A stretch of 64,000 nucleotides of DNA from contig CP083650.1 of NCBI GenBank assembly GCA_020099315.1, positions 3,658,001 through 3,722,000 on the forward strand, written 5' to 3'. Position 1 is the first letter of the stretch. Every line of letters starts with the position of its first letter. The DNA is from Citrobacter europaeus. GTDB taxonomy: Bacteria > Pseudomonadota > Gammaproteobacteria > Enterobacterales > Enterobacteriaceae. The translations under genes were made by a program, and so were the position numbers. Positions 28,201 through 35,968 of the stretch are shown here, piece after piece. Under the pieces are notes generated by a model. That model was given only the letters and a program-made list of their open reading frames with translations, was not told the origin of the DNA and did no database searches.

Positions 28201-30504
28201 AGCGGGCTGACTGGCGGTGATTACCGCGTGGTCAGCTACAACACCAACCTGCTGGCGACCGGGGCATACACCAGCCTTGATGTCTCAGTGGTAAAAGCCA
28301 GCGCAGGGACCATCATCGGTGGTACCACGGAATCCGGGAATATCATCACCGATACCGATCCCGCCAACGGGCAGGATAACGCGCCTTCCGGCACGCTGGT
28401 CACCGCCATCACCGACGGTAACGGCAACGTTGTGAACATCCCGGCAGGCGGCATTGATGTGCAAGGGAAATACGGTATTCTGCATATCAATCAGAACGGT
28501 AGCTACACCTATACCCTGACCAATACGTCAATCTCGGTGTATGGTCGTTCTGAAAGTTTCACCTACACGCTGACGCATGGCAGCGATCACTCCTCGGCAA
28601 AACTGGTGGTAACGCTCGGCCAGGCTCCAACCACCAGTACGGTAACCGCGGCAGACGATGTAGCTGCGCTGACTTACGGGACGCAGGTCAACGCAGTTGA
28701 TCATGGCACATCACAGCAAACCGGGTTCACGCTCGCCAACGTCGGACTGGGTAATGTGCTGGATGTCAGCCTGGTTAACGGTTTAACCAATCCGATCAAA
28801 TTTAACGTAGATGACGGCGCAACCCGCACGCTAACCGTCAAGGCCAGCGTGCTCGGCGTCACGGTGGGCGGTTTTGATCTCTATGTTTATCGCTTCAACG
28901 AGTCTATTCAGCAGTATGAACAGTTCCGCGTGAAACCTAACTGGGTCACGGCGCTGTTAGGTGGTAGCTCAACGGACTACACCATCACCCTGCCGGGCGG
29001 TGACTATCTGTTCCTGCTTAACGCCTCCGGCGGTCTGACGCTGCTGACCGGTTACACCCTGGATATTAAGGCGGATCACACCTACGCCGTCGACAGTCTG
29101 ACAGCGACAACCAATGGAAACCTGCTGGTCAACGATTCGGCTCCGGCCAATACCGTTATTACCGAAGTGAATGGTGTCGCCGTTAGCGGCACCGGCACTA
29201 CCAGCATTAACGGGCAGTACGGCACGCTGACTATCGATGCGAGAGGGAACTACACCTACACGCTGAGAAGCGGACTGGGCGCAGACGGTATCAACACGCC
29301 GGACAGCTTCGTGTATAAGGTCAGAGCGCCAAATGGCGATACCGGCAGCGCATCGCTGAACATTACGGCAACCCCACAGGCGCTGGATGCCGTAAACGAC
29401 ATCAGCAGCCAGATGGCGGTCACCACCCAGGCTGATACATCCAGGTCGTTTACCGACAACAGCGTTGGTAACGCCAGCTGGAGCGCCCAACTCCTTTCAC
29501 CCACCTCACAAAATGGTACTGGCGTCATTGAAGTCGCGACGGGAACGGCGGTGCAAAACGCCATACTGCATTTTAACGTCGCTTCAGGTCTGACGCTGGG
29601 CGGACTGACCGTCACCTGGGCGCTGTATGACAGCAACAACGTCAAGATTGCCGGTAACTCATTCAATGGCGGATTGCTGATTGGCGGCAATATCGATATT
29701 GCCCTCAGCGGGGTAGTACTGCACCCCGGCAACTATCGCCTCGACTATACCGGCAGCGTCGGGGCTCTGGGGCTGGGGAATATCACCATCACCCCCAGCG
29801 TGAAAGGCACGATAATCGATCTGCAAAACTTCGAGACTTCAACAGCGAACAGCGTCACCGGCAATATTTATGACGGAGACCATATTGCCAGCGTGCATAC
29901 CTTGCTAACGGTGAATGGCACGGGCGGCAGCGCCGCCACGCTGGATCCGCTGAGCAGCACGACCAGCGCCATCATTAACGGGTTGTACGGCAAACTGACC
30001 ATTGGCATTGATGGTCATTACACCTATGCCCTCAACAGCGATGTCTCGCTCTCCACCATCGTCACCAAAGAGACATTTACCTACACCCTTAACGACCAGA
30101 ATGGCCATACCGATACCGCTACGCTGACCATCAATATGAATCCGCAAGTGGTGAGTACCGTCGATGCCGATCGCCTGACTGGCAGCGCCTACGGCGATAC
30201 GCTGATTTATCACCTGCTCAATGCCAACGACGCTACCGGCGGTAACGGAACAGCGGACACCTGGACCAACTTCTCGCTGGCCCAGGGCGACAAAATCGAT
30301 ATCGGCGACCTGCTGGTGGGCTGGAACGGGCAGAACGCTACGCTCGGCAACTACCTCACCGTGACCACCAGCGGTAACAACACGGTGATTGCTATCGACC
30401 GCGACGGTACGGGCAACACTTATCACTCAACCAATCTCATAACGCTGGAGAACGTACACACCACGCTCGATGAGCTGGTGCAACAAAATCACATTGTACC
30501 CTGA
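19246..30504 (+). CDS. bapA: BapA-type giant biofilm adhesin secreted by type I secretion
   Basis: A 3752-residue surface protein. Residues 1-120 are a compact N-terminal domain (MRLLAVVSKLTGVSTNVESS) like Salmonella BapA. A Gly/Asn-rich linker follows at about 130-200 (runs of GGGGGGG and GNGNGN). About 27 Ig-like repeats of 80-105 residues span about 205-2865, with the recurring pattern TNDxxPTLxGTxE, IYDNG, GxWSFTP, ATDAAGN and DTxAPxAP. After that come domains with YTYTL and GQYGTLTI-type VCBS signatures, and a C-terminal secretion signal region (about 3640-3752: DADRLTGSAYGDTLIYHLL, GDKIDIGDLLVGW) of the VCA0849 type. There is no Sec signal peptide, as expected for type I export. It mediates cell-cell adhesion and biofilm formation; bapBCD follow directly. 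Repeat number and length differ between strains in this family. Confidence 0.93.
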   Translation: MRLLAVVSKLTGVSTNVESSEVTLSSPSIVKLSVSREEVSQLTRVNQDLVVTLRSGETITIKNFYVGKGDAQNQLVLEDSNGALWWVQDTDGAFHFQHLDDLTPLMTAEGSHEGGAVWPWVLGGIAVAGGIGLAAGGGGGGGGGGSDNNAGNGSGGNGNGNGNGNGNGNGEGNGNGEGNGGNGSGDGDGGTPPTTTPNMPDVPVITSVIDNQELITGPVNQQESTNDNTPTLQGTGPANATLHIFDNGVEIGQVTIDANGNWSFTPSSPLADGTHQFTVSASDGTGSSGMSDSWEIIVDTLAPDAPVVTQEIDNVGSITGLIANNGITDDATPTLTGTGEAGSFISISDNGILIGMVQVDDDGNWTFTPDTPLSDGVHNLTLTQTDAAGNVSAETSVPTFTVDTTPPAAAVITSVNPEGTTVTGSAEAGSLVIIIDSNNQVLGSTTVDQTGNFSIAISPSQTHGEALIAKIQDQAGNVGPDTSFNATNSGYPGVPVIVSIMDDVAPSTGPLNNNQATNDPTPTLSGTADANSTVNIYNNGVFVVSVLADTSGNWTWTSATLLPDGPHAFSATATNQSGTGGMSAAFNISIDTLPPPAPDDVSVSADGSVVTGTTEPGNTVVITDGNNVQIGSGVAGTDGAFTITINPPQTNGETITAIATDPAGNPSPPETALAPDITAPQPPANLLINPTGDQVTGTAESNSTVHILGPDGTIIGTTTAGPNGSFTATLLPPQTNGEHLVANATDAAGNTSGNSAITAPDTTAPDAPAGVIVAGDGGSVSGQAEAGSTVTVKDSNGNQIGVGQADSGGNFAVSITPSQKNGETVNVTATDSSNNESQPTSALAPDITAPGTPIITAVTDDQPMYQGPLDNGDVTNDSKPKLEGTAEAGSQVKIYDNGTLLTTVTADINGNWNYTPASALGEGAHIFTVTATDAANNASSAASWKIIVDTIAPTVPVITLVNDDVGSITGSVANNGWITNDNTPTISGTGEPGSLVSLYDGIQLLTVILVDNSGTWIYTVPGSQALSDRTHQFTVSATDAAGNVTTSPTVVSVTVDTQPPSDPVILAVTDDVGNAPIDLPTGSRSNDTLPVLKGTGTAGSTVTIYDGATPIGSTTVLPGGTWSIQLSQPLSEGLHNLSAIGTDVAGNASNAGSFTLTIDTTPPAAPVIVAGEGLIGSATLPLANGGSTKSTTPVLSGTGEPGATITVADNGTTLGNTIVQPNGTWTFTPPNALPEGPHQFTATATDVAGNTGIPSASFTLTVDNTPPAQPGAPIITDDVAPVTGVVTNGNTNDTTPTFSGTGTAGDVISVYLDGNATPLGTTKVGADGTWSFTPTTAINPDSYQVTITATDPAGNVSQPSTAVTLNIDITPPATPTISAANDNAGTVLGDIPANGTTDDSTPTVRGTGESGSIITLYNGTTVIGTTTVVNGLWSITPTTALPNGTYTLTAVATDAAGNPSGTSNSISFTVNSTPLTAPQVTDIADNVGVITGTLGNGSVTDDLSPTVSGTGTPGSTILIYDNGNLIPLNITVGADGKWSVDVPLSANVEHTLTFGAQDAAGNSLPAGNPVIITTDTQAPPAPIVTIIDNNGTLVNGTAEPGSTVIIRNGTTVLGQAVADSITGAYTVTISPAQTAGETMNAIAQDQAGNQSGETSFTASISGLPHPPTLQIIDDVPSGLTEIGNGKTTNDTQPTLQGVATAGADVHIYQNGILLITVPADASTGAWSYTIPSALADGTTWNYAVSQTVGLDTSGLSPNYAITIDTTAPLAPDITAVTDDVAPVTGNVGSGQSTNDTRPTLSGTGEIGATITVYDGGESIGTTTVNSSGNWSFTPQNALSDGIHTFTARATDAAGNQGVASAPYPITVDTGLPSAPIIVSVTDDVGVTSTLISGQATNDNTPTLAGTTEANSVVTIRDNGTVIGTTTSDGSGIWSFTPSPALGEGNHALTATVTDAAGNVSPATAPFSLLVDTLPPVVPTIVSVIDDQPGSTLLTNGQLTNDAQPTLNGITEPNAIVTIRSNGTIIGTANADGSGSWSFTPTSALAQGENIFTVTATDAAGNTSGASASFSVLVDSIAPSAPVILTVQDNTAPTTGPISNGQISNESRPALSGTGEIGATITVLSDGQPIGTTIVGAGGTWSFTPSAALGNGLHTLTVTATDSAGNTSLPSGGFTYTVDTLAPTAPVITQVADDVGPLIGNLNNGQATNDPLPTLSGTAEANSTVRIYDNGSLIGFTSADGTGAWSFTPGTQLGNGNHALTVTATDAAGNISPTSAGFNIVVDTVAPLAPTIIQAFDDVLPGTGTLSNGAFTNDTRPVLNGSAEAGARVAIYDNGTLLATVTATIDGTWEYLTTTLGNGQHVFTAIATDAAGNVSPVSGGFTINVDTIAPSVPLLVSVVDDIAGGVFNAALSNGQLTNDARPTLNGTAEAGSTVSIYDGSTLLGTAVVQSNNSWSFTPTTPLANGSHTFTVTATDAAGNTSGATPGFSVVVDTTAPTQPSISSIIDDIGPNTGPIGSNQPTNDARPTLNGITEANARVDIYDNGSFVTSVTADGSGNWNYTPATALAQGTHSFTITATDSAGNTSGMSSAAAIVVDTVAPGIPTGLAVNANGTALTGVAEPNSTVIITSSGGTVLGTATANASGNFTFTLNPPQISGQTLLVSAQDAAGNIGTAGNVLAPFTGVPPAPVIASVFDDVGTITGPVAAGKTTNDTLPTLSGTAQANAIVSLFNNGVLMGTTTADGNGLWSFTPSGALSEGNHAFTATATNANGASGLSGSFSVIVDTTPPLAPTILISADGGTVSGVAEAGSTVTISLPGGTSVTAIANSSGVYSVNLPVRQIEGQSLSATATDAAGNTSSPTSALAPVLPLLAEDNVTSLPLQTDVTVSTEHQSDYGFLLVNALGNVANVLGNDTASVNFSIASGGSGSITINAAATGVVLSLLNTLEVVIQRFDTGLNAWVTVVDTGKPDFASLLTLGASGVTLNYSGLTGGDYRVVSYNTNLLATGAYTSLDVSVVKASAGTIIGGTTESGNIITDTDPANGQDNAPSGTLVTAITDGNGNVVNIPAGGIDVQGKYGILHINQNGSYTYTLTNTSISVYGRSESFTYTLTHGSDHSSAKLVVTLGQAPTTSTVTAADDVAALTYGTQVNAVDHGTSQQTGFTLANVGLGNVLDVSLVNGLTNPIKFNVDDGATRTLTVKASVLGVTVGGFDLYVYRFNESIQQYEQFRVKPNWVTALLGGSSTDYTITLPGGDYLFLLNASGGLTLLTGYTLDIKADHTYAVDSLTATTNGNLLVNDSAPANTVITEVNGVAVSGTGTTSINGQYGTLTIDARGNYTYTLRSGLGADGINTPDSFVYKVRAPNGDTGSASLNITATPQALDAVNDISSQMAVTTQADTSRSFTDNSVGNASWSAQLLSPTSQNGTGVIEVATGTAVQNAILHFNVASGLTLGGLTVTWALYDSNNVKIAGNSFNGGLLIGGNIDIALSGVVLHPGNYRLDYTGSVGALGLGNITITPSVKGTIIDLQNFETSTANSVTGNIYDGDHIASVHTLLTVNGTGGSAATLDPLSSTTSAIINGLYGKLTIGIDGHYTYALNSDVSLSTIVTKETFTYTLNDQNGHTDTATLTINMNPQVVSTVDADRLTGSAYGDTLIYHLLNANDATGGNGTADTWTNFSLAQGDKIDIGDLLVGWNGQNATLGNYLTVTTSGNNTVIAIDRDGTGNTYHSTNLITLENVHTTLDELVQQNHIVP
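19850..27840 (+). repeat. Tandem Ig-like domain repeats inside bapA
   Basis: About 27 diverged units of roughly 250-310 bases, recognisable by ACCAACGA-type (TND), GGTACC/GGAACC (GTxE), TGGAGCTTTACGCC (WSFTP) and GATGCCGCGGGCAAC-type (DAAGN) blocks. Some units are shorter (about 80 codons, with PPQTNGE instead of the WSFTP block, for example near 21000-21780), so two repeat classes are mixed. Recombination between units can change the length of the protein. Confidence 0.85.
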
Positions 30505-30506
30505 CG

Positions 30507-30564
30507 TTAACGCAATGCGTTAAAGCGCCATAACTACAGCCCCGGATGCCATGACGTCCGGGGC
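30507..30564 (+). terminator. Two palindromes between bapA and bapB
   Basis: TTAACGC-AAT-GCGTTAA at 30507-30523 and GCCCCGGA-N10-TCCGGGGC at 30539-30564. The second is a strong stem but has no T run, so it may attenuate or protect the bapA mRNA rather than end it. Such partial terminators are common between a secreted giant protein and its exporter genes. Confidence 0.5.
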
Positions 30565-30604
30565 AATAACAGTCGTCGCTGCCGTATTTTGTAAGGGATA
30601 AACT

Positions 30605-32014
30605 ATGAGAAATGTCGCGCCTGTTGCCCTGCTGCTGGCATTAACGCTCTGTACCCTGCGGGTGAATGCCGAAGATGAACCGCAAATTATTACGCCGGAA
30701 GGACTGGCTACCAGCCAGATGCTTCCCTCGCTGGACGGCGCGGTTGCCGATCTGCCGCTGAGCACTGCCGCCCCCGGCAGCCTGACGCTCAACGACGCGG
30801 TAAGTCGCGCCGTGAGCTGGCATCCTTCCATTCGTGAATCGATCGGCAAACTGCTCTCACAAAACGAGCAGATAGACGTGGCGAAATCGAAATATTATCC
30901 GCAGGTTTCTGCCGGAATGAACAACGGTTACAGCAATACCTACACCGACCACGGCTTTAGCCCGGCGCTGGTTATTTCGGTGTCACAAATGCTGTACGAC
31001 TTCGGCAAAGTGGCAAGCCAGGTCCGCGCCGAGACCGCCGGAGCCGCACAACAGCAGGCGAATGTGTTACTCAGTATTGATACCATCGCCCACGCAACCG
31101 CCAACGCGATAGTCCAGGTGCAGACATGGCAGCAAATGGTGGATGCCGCCGAAGAGCAACTCACCGCCTTAAACGGCATTGGTCGACTGACCCGTCAACG
31201 CAATGATGAAGGGGCAACCTCGCTGTCAGACGTGGTGCAAACCGATGCGCGCATCGAGTCCGCGCGTTCACAGTGGGCGCAGTATCAGGCCAATCTTGAC
31301 AGCAGCAAGGCCACTCTGATGAGTTACCTCGGCTGGAACTCGCTTAACGGCATCAGCAACGAATTTCCGGCCAAACTGGACAGCAGCTGCGATGTGGTCA
31401 AACCGGAAGATAAACTGGTTCCTGCGGTGCTGGCGGCTTGGGCGCAGGCAAATGTGGCGCAGGCAAACCTCGATTACGCCAACGCGCAGATGACGCCCAC
31501 TATCTCTCTTGAGCCGTCGGTTCAGCACTATCTCAACGACAAATACCCCAGCCATGAGGTGCTCGACAAAACCCAGTACTCCACGTGGGTAAAGGTCGAG
31601 ATGCCGCTGTATCAGGGGGGCGGACTCACCGCCAGGCGCAACGCCGCCAGTCACGCGGTAGAGTCTGCACAGTACTCCATCCAGCGCACCCGACTCGAAG
31701 TACGGCAGAAATTACTGGAGTCCCGCAGCCAGGCGTTGAGCCTCGCCACCGCTCTGCAGATTCTGCGTCGCCAGCAGCGGCTGAGTGAACAAACGCGTGA
31801 GCTTTATCAGCAGCAGTATCTGGACCTCGGCTCGCGTCCGCTGCTCGACGTGCTTAACGCCGAGCAAGAGGTGTATCAGGCCCGTTTTGCGGAACTCCAG
31901 ACTCAAAACCAGTTGCGCCAGCTCCAGTTGAACTGCCTCTATAACACGGGCTCTCTTCGCCAGGCGTTCGCCTTAAATAACCGCAGTATTCAATCGGTGG
32001 AGATCAAGCTATGA
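30605..32014 (+). CDS. bapB: TolC-family outer-membrane channel of the BapA type I secretion system
   Basis: A 469-residue TolC-like protein with signal peptide (VALLLALTLCTLRVNA) and two OEP repeats (LTLNDAVSRAVSWHPSIRESIGKL near residue 60; DLGSRPLLDVLNAEQEVYQARF near 410). It forms the outer-membrane exit of the exporter. Its stop overlaps bapC by four bases (ATGA). Gene name follows the Salmonella locus. Confidence 0.9.
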   Translation: MRNVAPVALLLALTLCTLRVNAEDEPQIITPEGLATSQMLPSLDGAVADLPLSTAAPGSLTLNDAVSRAVSWHPSIRESIGKLLSQNEQIDVAKSKYYPQVSAGMNNGYSNTYTDHGFSPALVISVSQMLYDFGKVASQVRAETAGAAQQQANVLLSIDTIAHATANAIVQVQTWQQMVDAAEEQLTALNGIGRLTRQRNDEGATSLSDVVQTDARIESARSQWAQYQANLDSSKATLMSYLGWNSLNGISNEFPAKLDSSCDVVKPEDKLVPAVLAAWAQANVAQANLDYANAQMTPTISLEPSVQHYLNDKYPSHEVLDKTQYSTWVKVEMPLYQGGGLTARRNAASHAVESAQYSIQRTRLEVRQKLLESRSQALSLATALQILRRQQRLSEQTRELYQQQYLDLGSRPLLDVLNAEQEVYQARFAELQTQNQLRQLQLNCLYNTGSLRQAFALNNRSIQSVEIKL

Positions 32015-34197
32015 GCGACCTCGATTCACATGCGGAAGATGCGATTGGCGAACACGCCCTGAGCCAGTGGGCACAGGCGATGACGCATATTGCCAACCAC
32101 TATCGCGTTACCTGTTCGCCCGGCGCAATCCAGGCCAACGCCCCATGGTTTGCGGGAAAAAGCCGGGCCACGGCCCTGTCGCAACTGGCGCGTCAGGCGG
32201 GACTATCATTTCATGCGCTGGATACCGCCACGCAGGCGTTCGGTCAGTGGCGTCTGCCGGTAGTCGCGGAGCTACGCGACGGCCAACTGATGGTGATAGA
32301 ACATTTCAACGGTGAAGATACGTTAGATGTTTTTATCATCGCCGAAGAAGGCCAGCGTAACCGGTTAACGATTGCAGAACTTCTGCCGGAGATCGTGAGC
32401 ATTACCGCGCTGCGCCCGCTGTCGGCGCTGAAGGACAGTCGGGTCGACCGCTATATTTCGCGCTTCAAGCCCGACTGGATGCGCGAACTGGTGTTAAAGG
32501 ACATCCGCCCTTACCTGCCGGTCATGATTGCCGCCTTTTTGATTAACGTTCTGTCGCTCGCCGGGATTATCTTCTCCATGCAGGTCTATGACCGGGTGAT
32601 CCCTGCCCAGTCTTATCCAACGCTGTATGTTCTCTCCACCGGCGTTCTGGTCGCGGTGCTGTTTGGCTTTTTGCTGCGCGAAGCGCGTACCCACATAATG
32701 GACCTGCTCGGCAAACGCGCCGATATGCGCATTTCCGATCGCGTGTTCAGCCACGCGCTGAGGCTGCGCAACAGCGCCGTTCCCCGTTCGACGGGGAGCT
32801 TCATTTCTCAACTGCGCGAGCTGGAACAGGTTCGCGAGATGATCACCTCTTCGACCATGTCGACCATTGTCGATCTGCCGTTTTTCTTTTTGTTTATCGT
32901 GGTACTGGCCTTTATCGCCCCGCCGCTGGCATGGATAGCTCCCGTCGCAGCCCTGCTGATGATCCTGCCCGGTTTGCTATTACAGAAGAAGCTGGCGGTG
33001 CTCGCCAACCAGGCTGCCCATGAATCCACCCTGCGCAACGCAGTGTTGGTCGAAAGCGTTCAGGGGCTGGAAGACATCAAGCTGATGCAGGCGGAAAACC
33101 GCTTTTTACAGCAGTGGAACAGCTACATCCGCATTACCGGAGAGTCCGGGCTGCGCACGCGCAGGCTGACTCAGGGGCTGATTGGTTGGGGTATGTCGGT
33201 ACAAAGCCTGGTCTACGCCGCCATCATTATGTTCGGCGCGCCGATGGTCATTGAAGGCACCATGACCACCGGGGCGGTGGTGGCCGCTTCGATGCTCGGT
33301 TCCAGAATGATTGCCCCGATGGCTAATCTGTGTGGCGTGCTGGCGCGCTGGCAACAGGTCAAGGCCGCGAAGATGGGGTTAGACAGCATCATGCAGCTTC
33401 CCACCGAAACGCAGTACGATGAAGACCGGGTGCATCAGGAGATTTTTCACGGTCATTATCTGTTTGAAAACGCGCACTTTCGCTACCACAGCGACGATCA
33501 GCGCGTTCCACTGCGCATCTCGCGTCTGGAGGTCATGCCCGGCGAACGGGTGGCGATCCTCGGGCGTAACGGTGCCGGAAAATCAACCCTGCTACAGGCC
33601 ATGGCGGGCGGAGTGGAGATTATCCAGGGCGATGTCCGACTCGACAACCTCAGTCTGGCGCAGATCGATATGGCTGATTTACGCCGCAACATCGGCTTTC
33701 TTAGCCAGAACGCACGGCTGTTTTTCGGCACCCTGCGCGAGAATCTGACCCTCGGCGCACCGCACGCCAGCGACGCGCAGATCTTCGAAGCACTGGAGGT
33801 CAGCGGCGCGGCGGCTTTCGTTAAACAACTCGCCAAAGGGCTGGCACATCCCATTATGGAGGGCGGCAACGGTTTGTCCGGTGGACAACGGCAGTCGATC
33901 CTGCTGGCAAGAATGCTGCTGCGATCGCCCAATATCGTGCTGCTCGATGAACCCAGCGCCTCGCTGGATGAACATACCGAGCGGGAGTTTATTCAGCGCC
34001 TGAACCAGTGGCTGGGCAACCGCACACTGATTGTCGCCACCCATCGCGTACCGGTCCTGGAACTGGTCGAGCGCGTGGTGGTGTTAAAAGAAGGCCAACT
34101 GGTCATGGATGCCCCGAAAGCGCAGGCGTTGAATGCGAGCCGGGCACCCGCCCCAACTCACGGTCGGGAGTGGAAAAATGAAAACCAATCCGCATGA
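32011..34197 (+). CDS. bapC: Type I secretion ABC transporter (HlyB-like) for BapA
   Basis: A 728-residue ABC exporter: N-terminal C39-like domain at about 1-150 lacking an obvious catalytic Cys, as in RTX exporters; a six-helix membrane domain at about 165-440 (VMIAAFLINVLSLAGIIFSM, FFFLFIVVLAFIAPPLAWIA); and an ATPase domain with Walker A GRNGAGKST, signature LSGGQRQS and Walker B NIVLLDEPSASLDEHTE. It powers one-step export of BapA. It overlaps both neighbours, so the three exporter genes are coupled. Confidence 0.92.
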   Translation: MSDLDSHAEDAIGEHALSQWAQAMTHIANHYRVTCSPGAIQANAPWFAGKSRATALSQLARQAGLSFHALDTATQAFGQWRLPVVAELRDGQLMVIEHFNGEDTLDVFIIAEEGQRNRLTIAELLPEIVSITALRPLSALKDSRVDRYISRFKPDWMRELVLKDIRPYLPVMIAAFLINVLSLAGIIFSMQVYDRVIPAQSYPTLYVLSTGVLVAVLFGFLLREARTHIMDLLGKRADMRISDRVFSHALRLRNSAVPRSTGSFISQLRELEQVREMITSSTMSTIVDLPFFFLFIVVLAFIAPPLAWIAPVAALLMILPGLLLQKKLAVLANQAAHESTLRNAVLVESVQGLEDIKLMQAENRFLQQWNSYIRITGESGLRTRRLTQGLIGWGMSVQSLVYAAIIMFGAPMVIEGTMTTGAVVAASMLGSRMIAPMANLCGVLARWQQVKAAKMGLDSIMQLPTETQYDEDRVHQEIFHGHYLFENAHFRYHSDDQRVPLRISRLEVMPGERVAILGRNGAGKSTLLQAMAGGVEIIQGDVRLDNLSLAQIDMADLRRNIGFLSQNARLFFGTLRENLTLGAPHASDAQIFEALEVSGAAAFVKQLAKGLAHPIMEGGNGLSGGQRQSILLARMLLRSPNIVLLDEPSASLDEHTEREFIQRLNQWLGNRTLIVATHRVPVLELVERVVVLKEGQLVMDAPKAQALNASRAPAPTHGREWKNENQSA

Positions 34198-35368
34198 CGC
34201 CGCCATGGATGACCTTGATATCCGTCGCGAGCACCGTTTTTCCGGGGCCAGCCGCATTATTCTGCTCAGCACGCTGCTGTTTGCCGTCCTGGGTATCTGG
34301 GCATATTTCGGCAAGCTGGATGAAGTCTCAACCGGCAGCGGGAAAGTAATACCCAGCTCGCGAGAGCAGATCTTGCAGTCGCTGGATGGCGGCATTCTCG
34401 CCGAGCTTACGGTTCGCGAGGGCGATAAAGTGCAGGCCAATCAAATTGTGGCGCGCCTCGACCCCACCCGCTCTGAGTCCAACGTTGGGGAGAGCGCCGC
34501 CCGTTATCGCGCCTCACTGGCTTCCAGCGCAAGGCTTAATGCCGAAGTTAACGATCTGCCGCTGGTCTTTCCCGATTCACTGCGCGCCTGGCCGGATCTC
34601 ATCGCCTCCGAAACTCGCCTGTATAAAAGCCGCCGCGCGCAGCTTGCGGATTCAATGGCGGAACTGCAGGATGCGCTGGTCTCGGTCAATAAAGAGCTGG
34701 CCATCACCCAACGGCTGGAGAAAAGCGGCGCGGCCAGCCACGTAGAAGTGCTGCGCCTGCAACGACAAAAAAGCGATCTGGGATTAAAAATCACCGACCT
34801 GCGCTCGCAATATTTCGTGCAGGCGCGGGAAGCGCTGTCAAAAGCTAACGCCGAAGTGGACATGCTGGCGGCTATTTTGAAAGGACGCGAGGATTCCGTC
34901 ACCCGTCTGACCGTTCGCGCGCCGATGCGCGGTATCGTGAAAAACATCCAGGTCACCACCATTGGCGGCGTAATCCCGCCTAATGGCGAGATGATGGAGA
35001 TTGTGCCGCTTGACGACCATCTGCTGATAGAAACCCGCCTGTCGCCGCGCGATATCGCGTTCATCCACCCCGGTCAGCGGGCACTGGTGAAGATAACCGC
35101 CTATGACTACGCCATTTACGGCGGTCTGGAAGGCGTAGTCGAAACCATCTCTCCGGACACCATTCAGGACAAAGTGAAACCGGAAATCTTCTACTACCGC
35201 GTGTTTATCCGCACCCATCAGGACTTCTTGCAGAACAAACTGGGACGCCATTTCTCCATCGTACCAGGCATGATTGCCACAGTGGATATAAAAACAGGTG
35301 AAAAAACCATCGTCGACTATTTAATCAAACCGTTTAATCGCGCAAAAGAAGCGCTGCGCGAACGATAA
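34178..35368 (+). CDS. bapD: HlyD-family membrane fusion protein of the BapA exporter
   Basis: A 396-residue periplasmic adaptor from MKTNPHDAAMDDLDIRREH: one membrane anchor at about 25-45 (RIILLSTLLFAVLGIWAYF), a lipoyl/barrel-sandwich region (VIPSSREQILQSLDGGILAEL), a coiled-coil hairpin at about 95-230, and a beta-barrel C-terminus (RLTVRAPMRGIVKNIQV is at the hairpin exit). It links BapC to BapB. ATG 34178 with GGGAGTGGAAAA before it is preferred over ATG 34133, giving a 20-base overlap with bapC. Confidence 0.92.
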   Translation: MKTNPHDAAMDDLDIRREHRFSGASRIILLSTLLFAVLGIWAYFGKLDEVSTGSGKVIPSSREQILQSLDGGILAELTVREGDKVQANQIVARLDPTRSESNVGESAARYRASLASSARLNAEVNDLPLVFPDSLRAWPDLIASETRLYKSRRAQLADSMAELQDALVSVNKELAITQRLEKSGAASHVEVLRLQRQKSDLGLKITDLRSQYFVQAREALSKANAEVDMLAAILKGREDSVTRLTVRAPMRGIVKNIQVTTIGGVIPPNGEMMEIVPLDDHLLIETRLSPRDIAFIHPGQRALVKITAYDYAIYGGLEGVVETISPDTIQDKVKPEIFYYRVFIRTHQDFLQNKLGRHFSIVPGMIATVDIKTGEKTIVDYLIKPFNRAKEALRER

Positions 35369-35420
35369 ATCCTTGAGGATTAGGGGTTGCGGGGGCTGGT
35401 CACGCGTGTCACAAGTCTGT

Positions 35421-35426
35421 TATACT
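35421..35426 (+). promoter_or_regulatory. Likely -10 of the ssrA promoter
   Basis: TATACT lies 14 bases before the mature tmRNA 5' end; no consensus -35 is evident. Confidence 0.5.
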
Positions 35427-35440
35427 TGCTCTAACACATT

Positions 35441-35804
35441 GGGGCTGATTCTGGATTCGACGGGATTCGCGAAACCCAAGGTGCATGCCGAGGGGCGGTT
35501 GGCCTCGTAAAAAGCCGCAAAAAAATAGTCGCAAACGACGAAAACTACGCTTTAGCAGCTTAATAACCTGCTCTGAGCCCTCTCTCCCTAGCTTCCGCTC
35601 TTAAGACGGGGATCAAAGAGAGGTCAAACCCAAAAGAGATCGCGTGGATGCCCTGCCTGGGGTTGAAGCGTTAAAACTAATCAGGCTAGTCTGGTAGTGG
35701 CGTGTCTGTCCGCAGGTGCCAGGCGAATGTAAAGACTGACTAAGCATGTAGTACCGAGGATGTAGGAATTTCGGACGCGGGTTCAACTCCCGCCAGCTCC
35801 ACCA
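35441..35804 (+). ncRNA. ssrA: Transfer-messenger RNA (tmRNA, 10Sa RNA)
   Basis: The 5' end GGGGCTGATTCTGGATTCGA and 3' end CGGGTTCAACTCCCGCCAGC-TCCACCA form the tRNA-Ala-like domain with the G-U pair. The tag frame at 35531-35560 encodes ANDENYALAA, followed by two TAA stops. With SmpB it releases stalled ribosomes and marks the unfinished protein for ClpXP. The 3' end is the integration target of the adjoining elements, and the gene is left complete by the insertion. Confidence 0.97.
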
Positions 35805-35812
35805 ATTTTTAG
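35778..35812 (+). other. Putative attachment site (attL) of element 1 in the tmRNA 3' end
   Basis: The tmRNA T arm and acceptor end GGTTCAACTCCCGCCAGC-TCCACCA immediately precede a P4-type integrase gene (157 bases on). Insertion into the ssrA 3' end is well known for this integrase class. The exact core cannot be fixed, because the partner copy at 58251-58271 is diverged. Confidence 0.55.
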
Positions 35813-35838
35813 TTGTTTGAAGTACAATGAAGTCTACT

Positions 35839-35872
35839 AAGCCCGCACAGCACAAGCTCTGCGGGCTTTTTT
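35839..35872 (+). terminator. ssrA terminator
   Basis: AAGCCCGCA-TGCGGGCTT stem with T run. A near copy lies at 58311-58346 before the second integrase. Confidence 0.85.
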
Positions 35873-35968
35873 ACGTCTATTGTCGTCCAGTGAGAATTGC
35901 TGAGAACTACGAGTTATGGCACCCTGAATGGGACCCACTAAGAAGGGTCCAAAAATCGAGGGTCCCAA

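Noticed and set aside
27900..30500. A second secreted protein gene after the Ig repeats
   Set aside because: The reading frame is continuous with bapA to the C-terminal secretion signal.
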